From assembly GCA_007119455.1 (NCBI GenBank), contig SKPR01000121.1:1-11600 (forward strand): a stretch of DNA of 11,600 bases. Direction: 5' to 3'. The notes below the pieces were generated by a model. The model was not told the DNA's origin and searched no databases. It was given only the letters and a program-made list of their open reading frames with translations. This stretch comes from Candidatus Brevefilum sp. GTDB taxonomy: Bacteria; Chloroflexota; Anaerolineae; Anaerolineales; Anaerolineaceae. Shown here in pieces: positions 6,592 through 11,600 of this stretch (its first letter is position 1; the number at the start of each line of letters is the position of its first letter). Both the position numbers and the translations under genes were made by a program.

Positions 6592-7620
6592 TTACTTTGT
6601 TTTATCGTGGACAAGCAGGTTAGCCGCTTCAATGGGGCTGTACTTCCTTTCGATGACATCCTGTAATACACCCTCAAACTGTTCTTGATCGAGGGCCTGC
6701 TGCCATTGTTGAAGCAGCTTGTCCCTGATCAAAGCATCCAAATCCCGTCGTAAGCGATGGGCTTCTTTGATTTGCCAGACACCTGTATCTTGTAAATATG
6801 CCCGATGCGCTTGGATATCGGCAGCCAGGCCGGCGATACCTTTACCCTCAGTGGCTGTGATGGTATGGACAGGTGGCTTCCAGGTTTCTTGCTTAATGTA
6901 GATATCTTGAAAAAGATGATCGCTATTGCTTGTTCCGTGTTTGCCAGCAGGCAGGTTGCTGCTGTTCTGTGCCATATCGAGCATGACCTTCAATGTTCTG
7001 GCCGTGTTGTCAGCCCCTGGTCGGTCTGCCTTATTGACAACCAGGATGTCTGCAATTTCGAGGATGCCGGCTTTGATGGACTGGATATCGTCGCCCATAC
7101 CTGGCGCTTCCACTACGACGACAGTGTGCGCCAGTTGTGCAACATCCACTTCTGCCTGTCCGGCGCCTACGGTTTCGATCACGATCATGTCAAAACCTGC
7201 AGCATCCAGGATGGTGGCAAAGGCTGCTGTGTTGTGGGCCAATCCTCCCAGTGCCCCGCGTGATGCCATCGAACGAATAAATACACCTTTATCGCCTGAT
7301 AGGTCTGCCATCCGGATTCGGTCACCAAGCAGAGCACCACCGGTGAAAGGGCTGGTTGGGTCCACCGCGATAACAGCCACCTTAGGCGGTTTTGTCTCCG
7401 ATTTGTTTTGTCGAAATGCTTTTACCAGCTGATTAACGAGGGTGCTTTTCCCCGTACCTGGTGCGCCAGTTACACCGACGATATGTGATTGGCCTGTATG
7501 GGGGAAGAGATCAGCCTGAATTTCAAGGCTTTGTGGATCATCATTTTCGATAACGGTCAATGCACGAGAGAGGGCCAGCCTGTCACCGTTTTGGATGGCT
7601 TGTGGATCAATCTTCGACAC
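6592..7620 (-). CDS. meaB: MeaB/ArgK-type GTPase, chaperone of methylmalonyl-CoA mutase
   Basis: MeaB is a G3E-family GTPase that guards loading and repair of adenosylcobalamin on methylmalonyl-CoA mutase. The P-loop GAPGTGKST is at 52-60, the switch segment DPTSPFTGGALLGDRIRM at 87-104, ETVGAGQAEV at 149-158 and the NKAD guanine motif at 196-199. The C-terminal AHRAYL and KYSPIEAA segments are typical of the dimerisation region. At 342 residues the length is normal. It begins with GTG, five bases after the stop of the B12-subunit gene, with AGGA overlapping that end, so the two are translated together. The variable loop after residue 217 carries an LPAGKHG stretch encoded by a short palindrome, which looks like a small in-frame insertion. 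Confidence 0.95.
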   Translation of the reverse strand: MSKIDPQAIQNGDRLALSRALTVIENDDPQSLEIQADLFPHTGQSHIVGVTGAPGTGKSTLVNQLVKAFRQNKSETKPPKVAVIAVDPTSPFTGGALLGDRIRMADLSGDKGVFIRSMASRGALGGLAHNTAAFATILDAAGFDMIVIETVGAGQAEVDVAQLAHTVVVVEAPGMGDDIQSIKAGILEIADILVVNKADRPGADNTARTLKVMLDMAQNSSNLPAGKHGTSNSDHLFQDIYIKQETWKPPVHTITATEGKGIAGLAADIQAHRAYLQDTGVWQIKEAHRLRRDLDALIRDKLLQQWQQALDQEQFEGVLQDVIERKYSPIEAANLLVHDKTK

Positions 7621-7625
7621 AATTT

Positions 7626-8030
7626 TTAATCCTGGACATTCACGGCTTGTTTGATGTCACTTACAACCTGCTGTGTATCAGTGCCCGGGCCATAAACCGC
7701 ATACACCCCATTATCTTTCAGGGCAGGAATGTCATCTTCTGGGATGATGCCGCCTACAAAAACCCGGACATCATCCAGGCCGTTTTGTGCTAATTTGTCC
7801 ATTACAGATGGCACTAAGACGTTGTGTGCGCCCGATAGGATCGAGAGGCCTACCACATCGACATCTTCCTGGAGTGCAGCTTCAGCGATCATCTCGGGTG
7901 TTTGCCTGAGGCCCGTATAAATGACTTCCAGACCGGCATCCCGTAAGGCACGGGCAATCACTTTTGCGCCACGATCATGGCCATCCAGGCCGGGTTTGGC
8001 GATCAGGACTCGAATTTTTCTATCCGTCAT
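7626..8030 (-). CDS. B12-binding subunit of methylmalonyl-CoA mutase (or related acyl-CoA mutase)
   Basis: The 134-residue protein is a stand-alone cobalamin-binding domain, equivalent to the C-terminus of one-piece methylmalonyl-CoA mutase. The base-off/His-on motif is complete: DGHDRG at 16-21 with His18 as the lower axial ligand, SILSG at 63-67 and GGIIP at 93-97. It pairs with a separate large catalytic subunit that is not in this window. Methylmalonyl-CoA is the likely substrate, but ethylmalonyl- or isobutyryl-CoA mutases use similar small subunits. I chose the ATG at 8028-8030 because GGAG sits six bases upstream and the product then starts MTDRKIRVLIAKPGLDG, as in homologues. An in-frame ATG at 8055-8057 would coincide with the predicted transcript start. 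It is the first gene of the operon. Confidence 0.93.
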   Translation of the reverse strand: MTDRKIRVLIAKPGLDGHDRGAKVIARALRDAGLEVIYTGLRQTPEMIAEAALQEDVDVVGLSILSGAHNVLVPSVMDKLAQNGLDDVRVFVGGIIPEDDIPALKDNGVYAVYGPGTDTQQVVSDIKQAVNVQD

Positions 8031-8062
8031 GTATTTCTCCATGAATTTTGATTCCAAATCTG

Positions 8063-8068
8063 ATTATA
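8063..8068 (-). promoter_or_regulatory. -10 box of the seven-gene minus-strand operon
   Basis: A perfect TATAAT on the minus strand would start transcription near 8056, giving a leader of about 26 bases that contains the GGAG of the B12-subunit gene. No fair -35 hexamer is found at 16-19 bases (GGATAA at 17). The call rests on the -10 box and its placement before the first gene. Confidence 0.45.
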
Positions 8069-8208
8069 CCGCGTTCACTCATTGATTATCCCGTGATGGA
8101 ATATTTGTGTTCTGGTCAATCGCAAAGTTGAAGAAAAAGCTTATCTGATAACCCTGGACTTTTCCATGCATTGAGATCCACTTTAGATGTTGCACTTAAA
8201 ACCTTCGC

Positions 8209-8314
8209 TGGAGCAAAGCGGACCCCACACCTTCTGTTGGTGAGGGCAAGCAGAGAAGGCGGCGCGCAGCTGTTGGAGCTAGTGAAACCTGCACTATATG
8301 TTGGTGGGGGCAAG
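8209..8314. repeat. Imperfect direct repeat, 64-65 base period
   Basis: TGTTGGTGAGGGCAAG at 8235-8250 recurs at 8299-8314 with one change (TGTTGGTGGGGGCAAG). The similarity extends back to TGGAGC at 8209 and 8274, with about 70 percent identity over 41-42 bases. The first unit contains a hairpin, TTCGCT pairing with AGCGGA around 8204-8222, and CCTTC/GAAGG arms flank the first 16-mer. Only two units exist, so this is not a CRISPR array. Confidence 0.55.
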
Positions 8315-8397
8315 TTGAGGTGATTTTAATTAATTAATTGGCATCGATAAAACGAATGAGGTTGTGATTGCCTTGAATGTTTGTGATTGAGTCAACC

Positions 8398-8426
8398 TTG
8401 CATAGAACTCTGTTTATAAATAAAAT
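8398..8426 (+). promoter_or_regulatory. Candidate promoter for the membrane-protein pair
   Basis: TTGCAT (8398-8403) and TAAAAT (8421-8426) are 17 bases apart; the -10 matches consensus at five of six positions, the -35 at three of six. A transcript would start near 8433, two bases before copy B of the intergenic repeat, giving a leader of about 105 bases. Confidence 0.35.
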
Positions 8427-8434
8427 GAAACCAG

Positions 8435-8499
8435 TCAGTATGCAAGGGACAATGAGGCCTCCCAGTATTCAGCAGCAGAACTGCCTGAGCGGTTACAAT
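8435..8499 (+). repeat. Intergenic repeat, copy B (candidate leader element)
   Basis: This is the second long copy of the element at 1121-1184. It has the dyad GAGGCCTC where copy A has GGGGCCCC, and GCAGAACTGC where copy A has GCAGATCTGC. The hairpin AACTGC-CTGA-GCGGTT keeps its CTGA loop and base pairing despite the A-to-G change. It lies between a -10-like box and the gene for the four-helix membrane protein. Confidence 0.6.
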
Positions 8500-8537
8500 T
8501 AAAACAAAATAATTGGATTATCGGAAGATCACATCAA

Positions 8538-9035
8538 ATGCCAAAACAAAAACATGAACGACCACGCTTGATTACAATCCTGTCGGTGTTTCTGATCTTG
8601 CAGGCCCCTTTGATTATTTTCCTGGGTTTGAATGTATTGACGGATCACTGGACATTTTTATATTCCTGGCCTGATTTCTGGCAAGCTTTTCAAGAGGCCT
8701 TTTCCCTGGTTTTGCAAACACCGGGTGAAGTGGCCACCGATGAGATCCTTTTTTATAATGTTCTGGCGTTTGCAGTGCTTACCGCATCGGCCATCTTAGC
8801 ATTAATCGCTGGGCTGACCTTTAATAGGGGAGGGGCCTTGGCCTGGATCATCAGTCTTCTCGCTCAGATTGGCACGCTGCTGGTCGGGATCGGCTTATAT
8901 CTGCTGCACCGTCCTTACCAGACGTATTGGCTGCTGGCGATAGGGGTTCTGATGGTCTTGTATTTAAATTATGGTGATGTCCGGTTATGGTTTTTACAAT
9001 CAGAATTAGCTGATCAGGAGGTGGCCCATATCTGA
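8538..9035 (+). CDS. Four-helix integral membrane protein, function unknown
   Basis: The 165-residue product has a short basic N-terminus (MPKQKHERPR) and four hydrophobic helices at about residues 11-34, 72-96, 101-124 and 128-147, with a 35-residue polar loop rich in aromatic residues between the first two. It ends soon after LNYGDVRLWFL. The pattern of a charged RPR start, four helices and a final NxxDVRxxF resembles small uncharacterised membrane proteins frequent in Chloroflexota and Actinobacteria (recalled, not searched). Its weak Shine-Dalgarno sequence (GGAAGA) lies nine to ten bases before the ATG. Its stop codon overlaps the proposed start of the next gene, and the AGGAGG for that gene lies inside its last codons, so the two products are probably made together and may interact in the membrane. 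Confidence 0.8.
   Translation: MPKQKHERPRLITILSVFLILQAPLIIFLGLNVLTDHWTFLYSWPDFWQAFQEAFSLVLQTPGEVATDEILFYNVLAFAVLTASAILALIAGLTFNRGGALAWIISLLAQIGTLLVGIGLYLLHRPYQTYWLLAIGVLMVLYLNYGDVRLWFLQSELADQEVAHI
9016..9030 (+). promoter_or_regulatory. Perfect ribosome binding site before an ATA start codon
   Basis: AGGAGG at 9016-9021 is followed six bases later by ATA at 9028-9030, in frame with the long gene that ends at 10863. No ATG, GTG or TTG exists in that frame between the TAG at 9007-9009 and the GTG at 9115. An AT-C codon in another frame at 9030 runs directly into a stop. Confidence 0.65.
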
Positions 9036-10863
9036 ATTAAACCAGGCTGATCTCCTTAAACGATTTGAGCCGATTTTAAAGTTCAACCAGGGTGAGCGAT
9101 TTTTTCCATACAATGTGGAAGATTATGTGGAGAAGGCCAATCTGTGGGTGAAAGAACCTAAAAGGCCTGCAGAAGAATTATTCTCAGAAGAGGAACTTGA
9201 TCTCGAAAAGCTGGGTTCACTCAGGTTGACAGGGGCCAGGAATGTTCATTATCTGCAATTCATCTCACCGTTCAATCTGGGAGAGCTGGCTGAAATCCGG
9301 TTCAATGAATTGCGTAAAGCACTAAAAAACCGTGAATTCCAGCCAACACGAAGCCGCCTGGCACGGGTGGGCTACCTGGCCCGGATTGTGGATGCAGCTT
9401 TTTCGTTGATGCTCCTCCTGCGCGGACGGGTTCCCGGTGATGCAATGGCTGCAGCCGTGATCACCTTCGATAAAATGCTTGAGAGAAAGCGTTCATTTAA
9501 ATACTACGGCCGCGTTATACGTCAGAGCGGATGGGTTGTTTTGCAATACTGGTATTTCTACGCCTTCAACAACTGGCGAACTGGTTTTTTTGGCGCCAAC
9601 GATCACGAAGCTGATTGGGAAATGGTCAACATCTATTGTTATCAGGACCCTGCCGGGGATTTACGGCCAGCCTGGCTGGGTTATGCCTGTCATAACTATA
9701 CTGGTGATGATCTCAGACGACATTGGAATGACCCGGAAATTGAGAAGGTTGGGGAACACCCGGTCGTATTTGTTGGTGGTGGCTCTCATGCCAGCTATTT
9801 CCAGCGTGGTGAATATCTCACGCAGCTCAGCCTGCCCTTTCTCTCGCCCTTGCAAAAAGCCACTAAAATAATCGATAAATTATTTGGTAAGTTATTCCGT
9901 GAAAAGCGTTATGGCCAGGAGGATGAATCGGATACGGCATTTACCATCCCCTTTGTCGATTATGCTCTTGGTGATGGTCTGAGCATTGGTCCTGATGGAG
10001 ATGAGCCCTGGTCGGACCCTGGAGTCATCGAACCACCGCCAGAATGGGTGATGAATTTTCGTGGTTTATGGGGATTATATGCCCAGGATCCTTTCTCTGG
10101 TGAAGATGCACCTGCTGGTCCCCGTTACAACCGGGATGGGTCTGTTCGCCAGGCCTGGTTTGACCCTCTCGGTTGGGCAGGTTTGGAAAAGGTCGTACCG
10201 CCAGCCGAACAAGCTGATTTATTTCAAACTCGCAAAGCTGGTATTCGGGAGGAAGTTCAAAGCCTTGAGAATGAGATTGATTCGTTGCAGGACATCCATT
10301 ATCAGCGTGGGATTGATCAGGTGGCCATCCGTGATGAGCCACATCTCCAAAACGAACTCGTCCGTGTCAACAAGCTCCTTGAGGAAGAAATGGCGGCCCT
10401 GGCTGAAAAAAGGCGCCAGCTAACCATCAAAAAGGCGATGTTGAATTCTCTTGAGTTGCATGCTGACGAAGTGTCCAATGGTAAGCAATACCCTATCCGG
10501 GCACACATAAAAAATCCCCACCTTCCTCAAAGCAAAAAGGATTTGCGGTTCAGTGGCCTGGCGGAAGTCTGGGCGGCGATCAGTATTGGTCTGATGATGA
10601 TTGCTGTGGTGGTTTTGATCGTTTTCGCCCGTCCTTTCTTCGTTGCAGGTCTGATAGGTTTATTCCTGGTGATGGTGTCTATCGAAGCAGCTTTTCGACG
10701 TCGATTGTCAGTCGTAGTGCGCTGGTTTGCGATCCTTCTGGCAATGGCCGGTTTGTTGATCCTCATTTATGAGTTCTTCTGGTTTATCATCCTTGGGATC
10801 ATGATGGTCATTGGCTTTTATATGATCATCGAAAATCTGCGGGAGTTAGCCGCCCGGCGTTGA
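9028..10863 (+). CDS. Vps62-like domain protein with coiled coil and C-terminal membrane region
   Basis: With the ATA start the product has 611 residues and begins (M)SELNQADLLKRFEPIL. Starting at the GTG at 9115 instead would remove 29 residues that read as normal protein and would lack a ribosome site. A helical N-terminal part leads into a domain with WYFYAFNNW, NDHEADWEMV (191-200), His222 in ACHNYTG and GGGSHASYF (250-258). These histidines and acidic residues resemble the Vps62/DUF946-type proteins of fungi, plants and bacteria, whose biochemical role is unclear. Two heptad-rich stretches at about 400-420 and 440-475 predict a coiled coil. Three or four hydrophobic helices from about 514 to 600 anchor the C-terminus, so the large domain probably faces the cytoplasm. 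It overlaps the four-helix protein gene by eight bases. Family resemblance is from recall and moderate. Confidence 0.75.
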   Translation: MSELNQADLLKRFEPILKFNQGERFFPYNVEDYVEKANLWVKEPKRPAEELFSEEELDLEKLGSLRLTGARNVHYLQFISPFNLGELAEIRFNELRKALKNREFQPTRSRLARVGYLARIVDAAFSLMLLLRGRVPGDAMAAAVITFDKMLERKRSFKYYGRVIRQSGWVVLQYWYFYAFNNWRTGFFGANDHEADWEMVNIYCYQDPAGDLRPAWLGYACHNYTGDDLRRHWNDPEIEKVGEHPVVFVGGGSHASYFQRGEYLTQLSLPFLSPLQKATKIIDKLFGKLFREKRYGQEDESDTAFTIPFVDYALGDGLSIGPDGDEPWSDPGVIEPPPEWVMNFRGLWGLYAQDPFSGEDAPAGPRYNRDGSVRQAWFDPLGWAGLEKVVPPAEQADLFQTRKAGIREEVQSLENEIDSLQDIHYQRGIDQVAIRDEPHLQNELVRVNKLLEEEMAALAEKRRQLTIKKAMLNSLELHADEVSNGKQYPIRAHIKNPHLPQSKKDLRFSGLAEVWAAISIGLMMIAVVVLIVFARPFFVAGLIGLFLVMVSIEAAFRRRLSVVVRWFAILLAMAGLLILIYEFFWFIILGIMMVIGFYMIIENLRELAARR

Positions 10864-10904
10864 TGTTTTGAGGCTTTTGATCTTCAATCAAGAATTAGAA
10901 ATTT

Positions 10905-11432
10905 TCAAGCGATATATTCCGATGTGACAGCAGTCTTCAAGATTTCACCGTAATAAATGCGGTGAAAATCGCGGTTGGGATAATGTTTGTAGATGCTATC
11001 ATCCAGGAAGTGGGCGGGGTTCAAGTCGTCGGCATAAATTTTCTGGCATTCGATCACGATTTCCGCCTCTTTGAAGGCTGGTGAGGCCACCGCACTGGCG
11101 GGTTCGGGGGTCAGACCAGCAGCGGAGATTTTGTCACCGTCCCGGCCAGACCTTGACCCGAGCAGATTGAGGGCATCCCGGTATTTTTGGGGAAAAGCTG
11201 TCAAAGTATAGGTATCATAGGCTTCCATGAACTCGAACGTGTAGCGTGAATGTCTGACGGCTACAAACGTGAACGGTTTGCTCCACATGGTCCCAATAGC
11301 GCCCCAGCCGATGGTCATCGTGTTGAATTTATCCTTCGCATAGTCACCTGAAGTGATCAACATCCATTGTTTGTTGAATAATTGATGCGGTTGGATTTTT
11401 AATTGTGCAATGTCGATAAAGTGTCTCTGCAT
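10905..11432 (-). CDS. Flavin reductase-like FMN-binding protein
   Basis: The 175-residue product has the split-barrel fold pattern of the flavin reductase-like family: WMLITSGD at 23-30, the FMN-loop segment FNTMTIGWGAIGTMW at 36-50, SKPFTFVAVRHSRYTFEFME at 51-70 and YTLTAFP at 75-81. SGRDGDK at 95-101 matches the region where related proteins carry the SGRDxDK signature. Such proteins bind FMN and reduce it, or act on other small substrates, in the cytoplasm. I chose the ATG at 11430-11432 because AAAGGAGG lies four bases upstream and the product then starts MQRHFIDIAQ. An in-frame start at 11474 would add 14 residues across the ribosome site. It stands alone, converging on the Vps62-like gene with a 41-base gap. 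The natural substrate cannot be read from sequence. Confidence 0.88.
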   Translation of the reverse strand: MQRHFIDIAQLKIQPHQLFNKQWMLITSGDYAKDKFNTMTIGWGAIGTMWSKPFTFVAVRHSRYTFEFMEAYDTYTLTAFPQKYRDALNLLGSRSGRDGDKISAAGLTPEPASAVASPAFKEAEIVIECQKIYADDLNPAHFLDDSIYKHYPNRDFHRIYYGEILKTAVTSEYIA

Positions 11433-11582
11433 TCTTCCTCCTTTGGGTGGTTTATTTAATAAGGATGATACCATTGATCTGCTGCCAACCCCTCATGATT
11501 TTTTGAGTCAGCATCTCAAGTTCTGCTGTAAATAGAAAATAAGAGGGGATGTTATTCTCCATGAGTAAAATGGATGTTCGGG

Positions 11583-11598
11583 TATAATCGACCCTATG
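11583..11598 (+). promoter_or_regulatory. TATAAT directly before an ATG at the window edge
   Basis: TATAAT at 11583-11588 is followed by an ATG at 11596-11598, seven bases later. If both are real, transcription would start at or next to the initiation codon, giving a leaderless message for a gene that begins at the edge. No fair -35 box is seen, and only one and a half codons are visible. Confidence 0.25.
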
Positions 11599-11600
11599 AT

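Larger units (their letters stand above)
8031..8537. other. Gene-free intergenic stretch between divergent units
   Basis: No convincing gene lies in these roughly 500 bases. They hold the promoter region of the minus-strand operon, a hairpin-forming stretch with an imperfect direct repeat (8209-8314), a TAAT-rich run near 8327-8339, a candidate plus-strand promoter and copy B of the intergenic repeat. A 65-codon minus-strand open frame at 8116-8313 has low-complexity content and no Shine-Dalgarno support. Confidence 0.6.

Noticed and set aside
6926..7432. A 168-codon plus-strand open frame.
   Set aside because: It is the complement of the well-conserved MeaB core, and its Ala/Ser/Pro-rich product is what an antisense frame of such a gene gives.
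8030..8057. Upstream ATG at 8055-8057 as the start of the B12-subunit gene.
   Set aside because: It would coincide with the transcript start predicted from the TATAAT at 8063-8068. The ATG at 8028-8030 has GGAG at six bases and gives the N-terminus usual for the family.
8116..8313. A 65-codon minus-strand open frame upstream of the B12-subunit gene.
   Set aside because: It consists largely of the two direct-repeat units, has no ribosome site, and ends before the operon promoter. It reads as repeat-derived low-complexity sequence.
8209..8314. Possible CRISPR array.
   Set aside because: There are only two imperfect units with a 16-base strong core, and no cas genes or further units.
8466..8499. 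Resemblance of the repeat to the 5' half of a serine tRNA (TGCCTGAGCGGTT as a D arm).
   Set aside because: No anticodon arm, T arm or acceptor partner follows in any of the three copies, so it is not a tRNA gene. A tRNA fragment origin cannot be excluded but is not supported.
10875..10893. Hairpin TTTTGAT/ATCAAGA between the convergent Vps62-like and flavin reductase genes.
   Set aside because: The stem is AT-rich with one G-U pair and has no proper T-run on either strand, so it is too weak to call a terminator.

Overview
The window looks like a chromosomal segment from a Chloroflexota bacterium, probably Anaerolineae. That assignment is an inference from the gene set: an archaeal-type aspartyl-tRNA synthetase of about 440 residues, a split methylmalonyl-CoA mutase module (stand-alone B12 subunit plus MeaB), a divergent LytR-CpsA-Psr protein, and several small membrane proteins of a style common in that class. 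No rRNA, tRNA, transposase, CRISPR array, phage gene or recognisable defence system is visible.

Left part (1-1630, + strand): the 3' end of a LytR-CpsA-Psr family gene, about 350 bases without a convincing gene, and a small two-helix membrane protein. Copies of an unexplained repeat lie on both sides of this small gene.

Centre (8068 down to 1625, - strand): a seven-gene unit with short gaps, read as B12-binding mutase subunit, MeaB GTPase, aspartyl-tRNA synthetase, GNAT acetyltransferase, PRPP synthetase, a conserved helical protein of unknown function, and lysine 2,3-aminomutase. It starts behind a TATAAT box and ends in a clear intrinsic terminator. A candidate promoter in front of kamA suggests that the last gene can also be expressed alone. 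The first two genes act together on a B12 mutase whose large subunit is not in the window. The others supply charged tRNA, PRPP and beta-lysine, and share no obvious single pathway.

Right part: a gene-free stretch of about 500 bases (8031-8537) holds an imperfect direct repeat and a second long copy of the unexplained repeat. Next come a four-helix membrane protein and an overlapping gene for a large protein with a Vps62-like domain, a coiled coil and a C-terminal membrane region. The second gene appears to start at an ATA codon behind a perfect AGGAGG. A convergent flavin reductase-like gene follows, and the last bases show a TATAAT directly before an ATG.

The least explained observations are the repeat family placed just downstream of -10-like boxes before two membrane-protein genes, and the ATA-initiated, membrane-anchored Vps62-like protein. 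Most of the rest is ordinary housekeeping content.
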